Assembly: GCA_963573305.1 (NCBI GenBank)
Contig: OY754335.1
Location: 47,327,985-47,391,984 of the forward strand
Reading direction: 5' to 3'
DNA: 64,000 nt
Source: Pyrrhosoma nymphula
Lineage: Eukaryota > Arthropoda > Insecta > Odonata > Coenagrionidae
This document shows positions 33,301 through 44,157 of the stretch, in pieces; position 1 is the stretch's first letter; each line of letters starts with the position of its first letter. The notes under the pieces were generated by a model. It made no database searches. It was not told the origin of the DNA and was given only the letters and a program-made list of their open reading frames with translations. The position numbers were made by a program, and so were the translations under genes.

Positions 33301-33834
33301 CCATAGATATATTAACAATTAAATAACATATGTATTTACAAATAATATCAATAAGCCGCACTATAAATTGAAATCTATGAATTTGTTTCTAAAATAGCCG
33401 TGTTAGGATTTTAGCTTGGCATATGAATATGCCGGTGGCGGGGCTGCCGAAAGTTGGCCTTGGCTGGGAGAAAATTTTCCTTGAGCCACCCCTGGTCCTT
33501 GTTTCTAGAGTGGGTAGAGGTTTCAGGAACTTCATTCAGAAGGCTATGCTCTCCTAAATGATGACGGTGAAGGCAGTTCTTGCCCGTCTCTCGAATAGAA
33601 ACCGCACCTTATGGAGCGGAATAAGGTTAAGGTCGCTAAGGAAAGCTAATAAGGATATAGACCTGAGAATCCCTGTTGAAAATTTTAAAGGTATTTCTCC
33701 TTTTTTTTCGATCAATCACTCACAATAATGATCGCTTAACTCGCCGCGTTTCCCAACACTGATGCGCACCCTTGTAAGATATATTGGTAAGATTAACGCT
33801 GGGAATGTCTTTTCTAAAGTATTGGACTGTGTTT
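33301..33834. other. Unassigned; MITE-like end at 33483-33498
   Basis: Contains the inverse of the 'ccaggggtggctc' string seen at 15740; otherwise nothing is recognised. Confidence 0.35.
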
Positions 33835-34475
33835 TTCAACATATTACAATGCAATCTGCCACAAAGCCGAGTGAAATGGAATTTGTAGCAAAATTTAAGA
33901 AAATTTCACTACTCAATCCAAATATTTATGTAACCTAATCTTTAACATTTTAATCCTTCGAATGATAGTTCTTTTTTTTACTAATATGATCGTATGTGGT
34001 TCGTGGGAGTTTAGTCTCCCTGGATTGAGATTGGAGTTGTGTTGGCGCGGTAAGATGAGCTCCTCTGGTGCGTTCCGTCGCAATGAGTTCTGGTTTCGCA
34101 AGGTCTTGAGAGGGTCACCAGCTAATGAAAGAACACCTTCCTTCAGGGTTCCTTTTTTAATTATAGCCACTGCGAATTGAATTGATAGGTAGGCGCCGTT
34201 AAGGAATTCCGTCCTTAATCCTCATTGAGTTTACTGTGATCTTCTATACATAACTATCAACCCACCACAAATCCGAGTGGAATAGACTTTGTACCAAAAT
34301 TTAAGACAAATTCACTATTAAATCGAAAAATTTACGTGACGTAATCTTTCACATTTTAGTCCTTCGAAATATTGTTCTTTTTTTAACAATATGATCGCAT
34401 GTTGTTCTTGGGAGTTTTATTTCCTTGAATTGGGATTTGAGTTGAGTTGGGCAGGGTCTAGTAGTGTGACTTTTT
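33835..34475. repeat. Direct duplication, about 415-bp period
   Basis: 33835-34060 and 34250-34470 share ordered text ('ccgagtg.aat.g.ctttgta.caaaatttaag', 'cttcgaa..at.gttcttttttt', 'atgatcg.atgt.gttc'), roughly 80 percent alike by eye. Non-coding. Confidence 0.6.
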
Positions 34476-35424
34476 CTTCATTGTCATCTTCTTAATATCG
34501 AATAAAAATACTTATTCTAGACCCTTGGTATCTGAACTCTTTATATATGCATAATCCCTACCATGCACATGTAGATGTATGATATCCCTAAGATTGGGAG
34601 TGAATCCCATCTCTTTAGGTACCGATTACTTTTGACGGCAATTAAGGCTAAATTCAGGTAAGTAAAACATATAAACAAAACACCTTGTCAATCGGATAAC
34701 AGGGAAAGTTCCTTTTTTATGCCACTCCAAACAATTGCCAAATGATGCATATGATAATAGAACCCTTTTGAAAAGGATGAAAGATATGAAAATTAACTTT
34801 TGTGTCACGTCCTTGGGAACGGCAGGAAGCGATAAAAATGTGGATTCGGAGAAGGGTGATGAGAACAGCTGGGTGGAAATGATAAAAAAGCATAGCCGTT
34901 CTTATGGAAGTCAAGGAGAGGATTTTAATGAGAGGGATGGGAAAGGGGAATATTCTGGACATGTTCTTAAGCATTACCATCTCCTATGAATAATAGATGG
35001 GAAAATCCCTGACATGATTGACAAAAAAAATCATCCACTTTCCGCACTACTTTTCGAGGTACTATTTGCAAAAAAATTGAAGCCGTTTTCTGTTGGATAT
35101 GGTTCCGCCAGGTTCGGCTGTGCACTTTGGAGAAACATTATTTTAAAAATGAGGACGTACTGACGCGATCTGTACGTCAGAAATTTAACGTTGTGTATTT
35201 TGTGTTCCTCATTGATTTGCATTTCAATAAATGTGATACTTTTTATGAAATCGCAAAAACACTTGATTGAGAAGGCGTTTTAAGCGAACAGCGTGAAACA
35301 AAAAAATCAAGTTAAAGCTCCAAGTGCGAAGGTTCATTTAGTTGATTGCTGAGAAATCCAGTTTCGAAAAAAAAGTTTTTATTTCGCCATCAACATTACT
35401 GCACTTACATCATACTTCTTGCAA
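34476..35424. other. Unassigned
   Basis: A short 84-codon frame at 34735-34989 has no family signature. 35225-35330 resembles the inverse of R1 repeat text. Confidence 0.35.
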
Positions 35425-35905
35425 CTGCTTAAGGTAGTTTGGGCGACATTTTTCCCAAGTCATAAAAGAGACAATATTCCAATTTCACTTTAAAATTTAG
35501 GTAGCTCTAAGATGCATGAAATAAATATTGTAACATTAATGACGATAATACTTTGCTTTTTAAGGCTAAAATTATCAGAAATTAACTAAGTATATGTACA
35601 CGTTTGAGGCTCTGACTAAACATATTTGATTCACTCAGTGCGTTGTAAACGCCTTCAAAACCGAAGGTTTATATGCTGTTTTATAAAAATCATTACAGTG
35701 AGTAATAAATTTTTTTTTTAATACTTGGGGATGCGTATACGAACAGTACTTTGTTACATTTCTGACCCGATATATGTATTAGAAATTCCTAAATTTTATT
35801 TTAATGCGTCTCCGTACAGCCGCGCCATATCCTATTGGGAAGAGCTTCTATTTATTGCCAAATATCTCGAATTTTTGATCTTAAGTTTTTTGTGTATTGC
35901 ATTTT
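35425..35905. repeat. Dispersed repeat family R1, copy C
   Basis: Left edge 'ttaaggtagtttgggcgac' (35428), followed by the ordered blocks also present at 15185 and 10480 (AACGCCTTCA, GTGAGTAATAA, GTTACATTTCTGACCC, CAAATATCTCGAATTTTTG). TTAA at the edge may be a target site. Confidence 0.5.
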
Positions 35906-37564
35906 GAAAATTAAATTCTTGCCTTCGGTACTGCCTCAAAAATAAAAGAGAGGCATGCTAATGATGCAAGAATCGATGATTTCCTTTCGGGAGACCGTCC
36001 GTGAATAAGGCGATCCACCGGATGCTCGGGGCCATGGCGGTGTATGTACATACATGCCTCTCTACATCTATACCCCTCTCCTGTTTCCTCCCTCTCGATC
36101 CAGCCTGGGTCGCCCTATGAGGCGTGCGATTGAAGAGAAAGCAGCGTGCGTGCATTGATCGCACAATGCACAGATGATCAGAGGGGCATGGTGGAGAGAA
36201 CAGGGCTGTGATTGAAAAGGGCTTGCGGAGAGGGAGAGAAAGGATAGTACGCGGAGGCAGGGATTGGTCGGAATTGGATCAGAGGAGATCGTGAGAAGAA
36301 GGCTGAAAGGGGTCGTCTCTTGCCCTTGGGGCCTTCCTCGGCTCCCACGTCCTACCGTTCGGCGGTCGTCTGATCGCGCGTCTTGGTCGCGTATTTTAAA
36401 TTTTAAAAGGCTCCGGAGCGATTGGCCCGCACAAGCTGTTTCACATAGTGTAAGATTTTCTCGTTGTTCACGGTGGAGGTTTCCCATGGTCAACACCAAG
36501 ATTCCTTTCACGTAGAATAGTGACAATACGAGATGCGGGAATGCGTATGTGGTTTGAGCAGAACGGCGCGGGCGGTGATTGGACATCGAGAAAAGCAGTG
36601 TCAACGCCTTAATTTGATGTAAACGACGGGGTGATTTTGAGAGAACGAGGATTGAAGTTTGCGAGTAAATATGTAGTTAACTCGCACGAACGAGTTCTTT
36701 TCCTCTATTTATAAGGATTCGTTTGAACTTGCCGACCGATTTTATCTTTCCATTTCATCTTGTAAAGGCCCAACCTGAAGAGACGCGTGAGGAGTCTTTA
36801 CCAGGGTCGATAGATAGCATCATCTGCTAGCGAACGTGAAGCAATCGAGATATCGAACGACCTTGGTCTTTTACTTATCTACAAGAAGCTTCGCTTACTG
36901 CGGTGGTGGATAAACATGGTGTAAGTTGCGTTTAATGCAATTTTCAGTGGAGGATCCATTGCCTACGAATTTACTCTGCACGGGGGAGTAAGTCAGCTCC
37001 CCCGTTTGATTAGTAGGATCCCCAAGGTCTTAAAACTTCGTTGTCAACGTGAAAATGCTCAAGCAGTAAATACATCAACTAATATATTCTCACAATCAGT
37101 TGCAAGTAATTCAATTGTTTAAATGGGCTTCTCTAAATTCTTCCGAACACTCTCAGCGTATTTTATGAGTTACTCTGCTGGCATCGTAAACACTCATGTT
37201 ACGCGCTGTTGAAATTTCCCCGCTGTCTCAGGTTTAGGACATTTTAGTTGGTAGCATTCCATACCATATGTTCGCCTCTGTTCCTTTGCCTACCTCTTCC
37301 ACCAGTACCTTCCCCTCCTTGATGTAAATTATCGTGCAGATAACTTCTACCATGTTTCGCTACCACTGAAGAAGGAGTGCTTTGAGATTAGTGATGGGCA
37401 AAGTCGGCCTTTTGAGAGATCTCGGTCACGCCTTTCACTCCCACTTGTGATTCGATCGTGAGTTTAAGGTCATGATTGATTGATGTTCCAGCTAGTGATC
37501 TGTTCAAGTTGCCTACGGCCAATGATCTCTCAGGAAAGTCGTGATTGATACAAAATCGTAACGA
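35906..37564. other. Unassigned; GC-rich pocket 36000-36560
   Basis: Frames of up to 178 codons on the minus strand are composition artefacts: no domain, and competing frames on the other strand. The pocket could be a CpG-rich regulatory region; there is no direct evidence. Confidence 0.35.
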
Positions 37565-38115
37565 ACTGTTGGGCGGTTTTTTTAGATCTCATGCAGGCCT
37601 ACGATTCTCTGCTGTCCGTTTTATTCATCCCTCGTAGTTCTCTGGGAACATGGTGCCACAGTCGGCTAATTCATGAATCTCTCTAATGTTTCTTTCCCTC
37701 ACGCCCTCACCAGTGTAGGTATGACCATGAAAGTCGGCAGGGGTATGCGCCTTGACATGATCTTAACGGATAATTAGCAAAAACACGGATTCCATCGTAG
37801 TTCTATGGCAACATGGTGCCGAAGTGATATTTTCGAATGTTTCTTTCCCTCACGTCTCGTAGCTGCTAAACTAAGAGTCTGATCTCGAATCTGTCGGGCG
37901 CCTTTTTATGCCAATCATTTCTCTCTAACACTTATAGTGCTGGAAACATGGCACCAAATTTGGATTTTTCGGTTTTTCCACTGTAGCTTGTAAATTAGCA
38001 GTCGGGTCTCAAATCTGTTGGGTGTTTTTTAGATCACATCTAGGCCTACAACTTTATGCTTATCCTTACTCTCTATCACTTATAGTTCGCTGGAAAAATG
38101 GTGCCAAAGCCAACT
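37565..38115. repeat. Degenerate tandem repeat, about four units of 135-165 bp
   Basis: The marker 'tagttctctgggaacatggtgcca' returns in varied form at 37636, 37799, 37932 and 38084, each time preceded by 'gggcg.tttttt..atc' and 'ctctctaac'-like text and followed by 'tttctttccctcacg' in the first two. Non-coding. Confidence 0.65.
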
Positions 38116-38124
38116 TTTTTTAAC

Positions 38125-38172
38125 ACACACTGACTTTGGGGGCGAAGCCCCCAAACGAGCAAAGCGAGTATA
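38125..38172. repeat. Double hairpin GGGGGCGAAGCCCCC / CGAGCAAAGCGAG
   Basis: Two adjacent short palindromes: TTTGGGGGCGAAGCCCCCAAA (one extra base pair trimmed here) at 38135-38155 and CGAGCAAAGCGAG at 38156-38168. Similar text near 5846 ends a Helitron, but here no CTRR follows, so this may be another element's end. Confidence 0.5.
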
Positions 38173-39523
38173 TACTGTAATCATGACCGATGTGTACAAC
38201 TACCTCGTTTAGTGCCGGTTTCCGTGGAGTTGTTGGTAATTCTTCGAAAACAATTGAAGGCACAATTGTGCAATACGTTCGAAGGTTTGTTTTGTTATTA
38301 CACAGTGTTCTTGGTTTTTGATTTTAAGCATAATTAAGAAGAATATTAGAAATATCCCTTACGATTACAAAACTATTGAAGTATGACATTTTTTGGACCA
38401 CAAATTATTCAAAACTTATTATAAAAACCAATGACAAATAGTACCATATAACGCTGCGAAAGTGTATTTTGGAATTTAGTTTGAACCGATCAACGTTTTC
38501 TTTTGGCTGTAAAACTTTAAAGCAAATTATCCGACTGTAGCACTTAAATTCAATTTTTAATTACAGTCGGTATCACTAAGTTTCACTTGTGCAAGAGACG
38601 TAATATTTGTAGAGAATATTGAGGTTAATTGTGTGTTTAAGTGACAATGCAATTATGGAAATTCAGTGATTACAAATTTTATATGTATTATATGTGCTGT
38701 GGTGCATTGCGTGTGTTCTTGTGGTGATATTTTTACATTTAAAGGTAATTTGTATTAGGTAGACTTACGCTCCTAATGAATGTGTTATGCCAGGAGATGA
38801 GTTTTACGTGTTTCATAATCTTCGCAAGAGTCGGATAAGACAGATGACTGCAATTAGTTCGTTGTTTCAACTATTATATAAAATTTCGATAGTTGACTTG
38901 AGTGGAAGGGGACGGAATCGATATATGCCCTTTTAAATTTGTATCCCAGAGGCTTCGGAGACTTAAAAAATAAATCCGGATTTCCTCACATCAATGTTTC
39001 CAAGGCGAGGAGTAGCTGGCTGAAAACATCTAGATGCTGAAACCTTTCGCAAAAAGTGACGAACCACTACTCATTACGTCACGAATCGTCATATCCAATC
39101 GCCACTGCGATGCAGCCGAGATGGGCGTTGAATGATGACGCAGTGACTTGCCGTGTAAGAGCGGTAACTTAGCGCTATGCATCCACTGAAATTTAGGATG
39201 GAATTATGATTTCCCTTTTTTGAAAAATCGATGATTATTATGCATAGGAGAACATACCAACTTTAGTCCTCCGATTCGATCAATGTAGTATCGCATTGTT
39301 AATTTTATCGGTTGGATCAGCTAAAAGTAACCATACAAGACGTTCATTTAGGAATGAATGCTATATGTTAGCGAGTGAAAGGTTGGTGGTGGCATTGTGC
39401 CCCAGATTTCTCAGATTCGCCCGTGATTAATCGCTGCCATTGAATACAATTTTTTCCATAGGTATTCCCTTTCTTCATATTCTTCTTCAATGTTAATTGT
39501 TGTTTTGACGGCTGGCTCATGCC
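38173..39523. other. Unassigned
   Basis: No repeat or domain recognised. 39411-39528 carries the downstream half of a frame interrupted by the LTR element (see findings). Confidence 0.4.
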
Positions 39524-39528
39524 CAAAC

Positions 39529-39701
39529 TGTTTTAAACTTAATGTACTGTCATTCTTGTATTTAGTCACTTTATTAACACTTGAACAAGGTAACATTACA
39601 TAACCCAACATAACTGATGCGTCATCTTCTCGCACCATATAATGCTCACTCTCGTGGCCAAAACTAAAAGTATTGAACATAAAAAATGAGGATCTATAAC
39701 A
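39529..39701 (-). repeat. 3' LTR (173 bp)
   Basis: On the element's strand it begins TGTTATAG and ends TTTAAAACA (TG...CA). It differs from the 5' LTR at about 39593 (gtaacAttac versus gtaacTttac). Confidence 0.92.
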
Positions 39702-39711
39702 CCTCCCCTTT
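39702..39711 (-). other. Polypurine tract
   Basis: AAAGGGGAGG on the minus strand directly precedes the 3' LTR; it primes plus-strand DNA synthesis in this class. Confidence 0.85.
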
Positions 39712-39718
39712 CAGGTGT

Positions 39719-39918
39719 AAAATTAAAAGTTAACAAATCAAGACAGCTTGGAGGTTTAACCATATAGTCACTCCTTGTGATAGATACAGGTGGGCCAGCA
39801 GAATGTACAATAGACATTAAAATTAAAAGTTTACAAATCAAGACGGCTAGGAGGTTTAACCATACGGCCACTCCTTGTGATAGATACAGGTAGGCCAGCA
39901 GGATGTACAATAGGATTA
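39719..39918. repeat. 100-bp tandem duplication at the pol 3' end
   Basis: Copies 39719-39818 and 39819-39918 both carry 'gaggtttaaccata', 'cactccttgtgatagataca' and 'ggccagca.gatgtacaatag'. The gag-pol stop lies in the second (upstream) copy at 39831, so the other copy is now 3' UTR and encodes a second, unused version of the tail (VSITRS..MVKPPS.LDL). Confidence 0.85.
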
Positions 39919-42900
39919 GGTACAGCTGATTGAATCACATGACCACGCCCAGTGGTAGATATGGGTGGATGAACAACAGAGCTTGGTGTGACATTTTGAT
40001 TCTCTACCTCAATATTTTGGATTGGAGCATTCACCTCTGGTAGTAATGTTGCATGAGATGAGGGACCCAATACCATTCTTTTCCTAAGATGTGTGACATT
40101 CCGCCTCACTACATTTCCCAACAAATTTCTCACCCAATAGGAACGAGGACTGGAATGTTTACTCACAATGACACCAGGCTCCCAGTTGTCACCTTTACTT
40201 GTTCTAATTGAAACAGTTTCCCCTATCTGAAAGGTAATTTCCTTTCGTCTGGAGGTTTTATCATAATTGCATTTCATACAATTGGACTTAGATTGCAACA
40301 CTTTTACCACATCCTGTGGTCTGATAACTTTGGGCTTTAGTGTGTTGTAAGTAACAGGCAATTTTGTGCGAAGTAATCGATTAATCAGCAATTGCGACGG
40401 GGACCAGTCTAGTCCTGGTAGAGGAGTGTTTCGATATTCACGCAGAAGATTTCTGAAATCTGTTTTTTCCTCCTGACTTTTCCTTAGGATCATTTTACTA
40501 AGCTTCACCCCTATTTCTGCCAGACCATTAGAGCGTGGATAGTGAGGACTACTTGTTCTCAGCTCTATTTCGTTAATTTTATAATACTGCTGACACTCAT
40601 AAGACCCAAATGGCATGTTGTCCGCCAGGAGAACTCTAGGAAACCCATGAGTACTGAACACGGTCTGCATAGCATCTATGACAGCTAGTGCAGTTTTGGA
40701 CTGGAGTCTACAAATATCAATCCACTTCGAATACCTGTCTATGAGGACAAGATACCCTTGACCAGAATAGTCAAAAATGTCTGCTCCCACTTTTTCATAT
40801 GGAAGGTTTGCCAGAGAATGGGGTTGCAATGATTGCTTAAAATTGGCTGGGCGGAACTTCTCACAGATTTCACATGATTTTATGTAATCTATAATGCTAA
40901 ATGACATGCCTGGCCAATAAAATAACCCTCTAGCTCTAGCCTTAGTTTTAGTCTCCCCACAGTGACCCTCATGAAGCAGCTTCAGGACATATGGTCTCAA
41001 AGCAGCAGGAACCACAACTTTTTCCCCCAGAAAAATTAAACCCCCTTCAAAACAAAGATCAGTTTTAAGCTTGTAATATGGTTTACACTCATCAGATAAC
41101 TTTTTATAAACTGGCCAGGCTGACATACAAAATTCACTAATTTGACTCAAGACCATATCTTTGCTAGTTTCCAATTTAAACTGAGACAGACGCTCTTTTG
41201 ACATTGGCAAGTGCTTGCTGATGGAATGGACTACCTCTAGCATTTGTGGGTCATCAGTGACATGGTCTGCAACATAAGAGCGTGACAAATGGTCAGCGAA
41301 ATGCATAAGTTTACCAGGTAAATAAGTAACATTTAATTCATACTTCAATAATTTTAACCTTAGTCGCTGCAAACGAACGGCACCAATTTGATGCACTGGT
41401 TTAGTCATAACATTGATTAAGGGTTTATGATCACTCTGTACCAGGACTGCCTTCCCATAAATATAGTAGTGAAATTTGGAAACTGCAAAATAGACAGCTA
41501 GAAGCTCTTTTTCTATTTGCGAATAATTGCACTCACTAATGGTGAGTGATCTTGAGGCTATGTGCACTGGTTTAAGACCCTTGGGACCTTCCTGAAACAA
41601 AGTACACCCTAGCCCACTTTGAGAAGCATCACATTGTACAACTAATTTAGCACTGGGGTCAAAGTTAGCCAGTACAGGGGCATTGGATACCAGATTTTTA
41701 AGCTGTGTAAATGCCAATTCATGGCTCGGAAGCCATTGCCATGCAACATCAGCTTTTAGTAAATCATGGAGAGGAGCACAAATGTTAGACATATTTGGTA
41801 TGTATGTTCGAACATAGTTAAACATCCCTAAGACTCTCTGTAATTCTTTGCGATCCCCTGGTGGGGGCAAGTTTACCAAGGCATGGACACGATCTGGGTC
41901 TGGTTTCTTTCCTTCTTTGGAAAATATTTGCCCAACATACTTCACCTGAGATACTTTGAACTGGAGTTTGTCTCTGTTGAACTTGGCCCCAACCTCTTTT
42001 GCCCTCTCCATCAGTAGTTTTACACACTCATCATGCTCAGCTTGGGAGCTCCCAGTGCACAGAATGTCATCAAAAAACAAAACTACACCAGGAATATCAC
42101 CAAAATTTTGCTCAATTACTTTTTGAAACATTTCTGGGGCATTGGATAACCCATATGGCATGCGTAGATATTTATAGCACCCAAATGGGGTAGAGAAGCA
42201 ACACTTGGAGGACGACTCTTTGTCAAGACGTAGCTGATGAAACCCTTCTTTTAGATCAAACACTGAATAAATATGTTTGTTACCTAATTTTTCAGACAAC
42301 TGCTCAATTGAGGGAATTTCATGATAATCCCTAAGAATCACTTTGTTTAATTCAGTGGGGTCCAGACACAATCTTAGTTTACCTGAAGGTTTTTCCACAA
42401 TAACCAAGTTACTAACCCAAGAATTGGCATCAAGGGTATCTACCTTCTTTATAATACCCTTCTTTTCCAGCCTATCCAGCTCTAATTTCAATTCAGGCTT
42501 AATGGAACTAGGAACTCTCCTCGGGGGTTTGCAAACAGGGCTTACATTACTTCTAATGACAATTTTACATTTTTGCGGCAAACAGCCAATTCCACTGAAA
42601 TTTTCTTTATAATGTAACACAAAAGCATCTTTAGCACAGCTGGTAATATCGTGAACATGTTTTACCAGATTGAAACCAACACACGACTGTATCCCCAACA
42701 GTGGAGTGCTCTTTGAATCTATAATAACAAACTGAACATTTTTACATTCATTTCTAACTGAACAACTGAGATTAACAACTCCAACTGCGGGAATAATATT
42801 ACCACCCCAGACTTCAATTTTAATATTAGTGGGCTCAACTTTACTTTGGTGATTCACTTTCTGAAACAGTTGCAAAGGAATTATGTTTATCTCTGAGCCT

Positions 42901-43874
42901 GGATCAAGTTTTACACTCACATGAAGGTTTTCAATTAACATTAACTGTCTCCATTCTTTTTCGGGTGGATTTAAATTAACTGAGTGAACTTGAACAGAAT
43001 CACAATATACAGATTCGTCCGAAGAGACTTCAGATTGCAATGTTTTCACTTCTCTAACTTTCCGTACCCTGCACGAGACAGCGAAATGGCCAGAAATTCC
43101 ACATTTTGCACAGTTTTTTCCATAGGCAGGGCACGCTCTAGGTTTGTGCGAAGTTTGACACCTACGGCAATTAAATTCTTCATTTCTGGAACTTGCGCTT
43201 ATTTCATTACGTGAAAAATCACCATTACCTGAAAATTTAGACTTGCTTTTCCTTTTGACATGATCCACACCGGCACTACTTAGCTCTTGGGTTTTAGGCT
43301 GAGTAGATCCATTGGGTCCGTTTATTTGTTGAGCTTGATGGCGGCTAATCTCAACTGACCGACAGAAGGCCGTTACTTTGGTGAGGGTTCTGTCCTCCAT
43401 TCGCAGCAACGACTCCTGAACACTCTTGTCCCGGATGCCTTGAATCACACGAAATATCATCATATTTTCTTCTTGAGGAACTGCACTATCATAACCACAG
43501 TTTTTTATAAGTCTCCGACAGTCAGTCAGAAAGTGGTCAAACGACTCTCCTTCCTGTTGGAATCGTTGATGAAACACGAATTGTTCGTAGATTGGGTCTT
43601 GCTTTGGATTTACGAACTTTTCATAAGCTTCCTTAACTTTGACGTAAATTAGCTTATCTTCATTGGGCAAATCAAAAGTTTCAAAAAGAGCTCGACCCTG
43701 CGATCCCAACATATTTTTTAGGAGGGCTATTTTCACTTTGTCCACCGATTCATATTGTCCCGTGGCGATTAAATAATTTTCAAAATCCCCCACAAATATT
43801 AGCCAATCTTTATAGGCAGTAGGGCTTTCGAGATCAATGCTATCGGGCAGTTTAACCAGGTGAATGCCAGCCAT
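39831..43874 (-). CDS. Ty3/Gypsy gag-pol polyprotein (1347 aa)
   Basis: One uninterrupted frame. Gag: a capsid-like part (about 1-180, with YEQFVFHQRFQQEGESFDHF), then two zinc knuckles (CRRCQTSHKPRAC and CAKCGISGHFAVSC, about 235-270). Protease: LDPGSEINIIP near 325, where D-P-G stands in place of the usual D-T/S-G. Reverse transcriptase about 470-650: SNLVIVEKPSGKLRLCLDP, FDLKEGFHQLRL (motif A), LRMPYGLSNAPEMFQ (motif B), LFFDDILCTG (motif C, FFDD). RNase H about 735-850: CDASQSG, QIEKELLAVY, QSDHKPL. Integrase about 935-1180: H..H..C..C zinc finger (HEGHCGETKT ... SCEICEKF) and D,D,E core (GADIFD, LLADNMPF, SNGLAEIG). The start ATG at 43874 lies about 105 bases inside the primer site. The intact frame suggests possible activity; the DPG protease motif is the main caveat. 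Confidence 0.95.
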   Translation of the reverse strand: MAGIHLVKLPDSIDLESPTAYKDWLIFVGDFENYLIATGQYESVDKVKIALLKNMLGSQGRALFETFDLPNEDKLIYVKVKEAYEKFVNPKQDPIYEQFVFHQRFQQEGESFDHFLTDCRRLIKNCGYDSAVPQEENMMIFRVIQGIRDKSVQESLLRMEDRTLTKVTAFCRSVEISRHQAQQINGPNGSTQPKTQELSSAGVDHVKRKSKSKFSGNGDFSRNEISASSRNEEFNCRRCQTSHKPRACPAYGKNCAKCGISGHFAVSCRVRKVREVKTLQSEVSSDESVYCDSVQVHSVNLNPPEKEWRQLMLIENLHVSVKLDPGSEINIIPLQLFQKVNHQSKVEPTNIKIEVWGGNIIPAVGVVNLSCSVRNECKNVQFVIIDSKSTPLLGIQSCVGFNLVKHVHDITSCAKDAFVLHYKENFSGIGCLPQKCKIVIRSNVSPVCKPPRRVPSSIKPELKLELDRLEKKGIIKKVDTLDANSWVSNLVIVEKPSGKLRLCLDPTELNKVILRDYHEIPSIEQLSEKLGNKHIYSVFDLKEGFHQLRLDKESSSKCCFSTPFGCYKYLRMPYGLSNAPEMFQKVIEQNFGDIPGVVLFFDDILCTGSSQAEHDECVKLLMERAKEVGAKFNRDKLQFKVSQVKYVGQIFSKEGKKPDPDRVHALVNLPPPGDRKELQRVLGMFNYVRTYIPNMSNICAPLHDLLKADVAWQWLPSHELAFTQLKNLVSNAPVLANFDPSAKLVVQCDASQSGLGCTLFQEGPKGLKPVHIASRSLTISECNYSQIEKELLAVYFAVSKFHYYIYGKAVLVQSDHKPLINVMTKPVHQIGAVRLQRLRLKLLKYELNVTYLPGKLMHFADHLSRSYVADHVTDDPQMLEVVHSISKHLPMSKERLSQFKLETSKDMVLSQISEFCMSAWPVYKKLSDECKPYYKLKTDLCFEGGLIFLGEKVVVPAALRPYVLKLLHEGHCGETKTKARARGLFYWPGMSFSIIDYIKSCEICEKFRPANFKQSLQPHSLANLPYEKVGADIFDYSGQGYLVLIDRYSKWIDICRLQSKTALAVIDAMQTVFSTHGFPRVLLADNMPFGSYECQQYYKINEIELRTSSPHYPRSNGLAEIGVKLSKMILRKSQEEKTDFRNLLREYRNTPLPGLDWSPSQLLINRLLRTKLPVTYNTLKPKVIRPQDVVKVLQSKSNCMKCNYDKTSRRKEITFQIGETVSIRTSKGDNWEPGVIVSKHSSPRSYWVRNLLGNVVRRNVTHLRKRMVLGPSSHATLLPEVNAPIQNIEVENQNVTPSSVVHPPISTTGRGHVIQSAVPNPIVHPAGLPVSITRSGRMVKPPSRLDL

Positions 43875-43970
43875 TTCTTAAGTTTAGGTATTACTTGATT
43901 TACACGAGCGTATCACTTATATTCCACACGTGAGAAAAAGTCGCAGGTCACAGTTTTACAATTCCACTAG

Positions 43971-43979
43971 ACTGCGCCA
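43971..43979 (-). other. Primer-binding site
   Basis: TGGCGCAGT on the minus strand starts right after the 5' LTR's final CA. TGGCGC-type sites bind a tRNA 3' end to prime minus-strand synthesis; which tRNA is not determined here. Confidence 0.8.
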
Positions 43980-44152
43980 TGTTTTAAACTTAATGTACTG
44001 TCATTCTTGTATTTAGTCACTTTATTAACACTTGAACAAGGTAACTTTACATAACCCAACATAACTGATGCGTCATCTTCTCGCACCATATAATGCTCAC
44101 TCTCGTGGCCAAAACTAAAAGTATTGAACATAAAAAATGAGGATCTATAACA
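43980..44152 (-). repeat. 5' LTR (173 bp)
   Basis: Same length and TG...CA ends as the copy at 39529. It should hold the element's promoter; no clear TATA box is visible. Confidence 0.92.
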
Positions 44153-44157
44153 CAAAC

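Larger units (their letters stand above)
39524..44157 (-). mobile_element. Complete Ty3/Gypsy LTR retrotransposon
   Basis: All parts are present: target duplication CAAAC at 39524-39528 and 44153-44157, LTRs at 39529-39701 and 43980-44152, primer-binding site directly inside the 5' LTR, one long gag-pol frame, and a polypurine tract next to the 3' LTR. The element runs on the minus strand and is 4.6 kb long. The LTRs differ at one position that I can see, so it inserted recently. The single-frame layout, short LTRs and TGGCGC primer site resemble Mag-type elements, an inference not confirmed by phylogeny. Confidence 0.92.

Noticed and set aside
36068..36604. 178-codon minus-strand frame
   Set aside because: Overlaps an opposite-strand frame in a GC-rich pocket; low-complexity residues and no recognisable motif.
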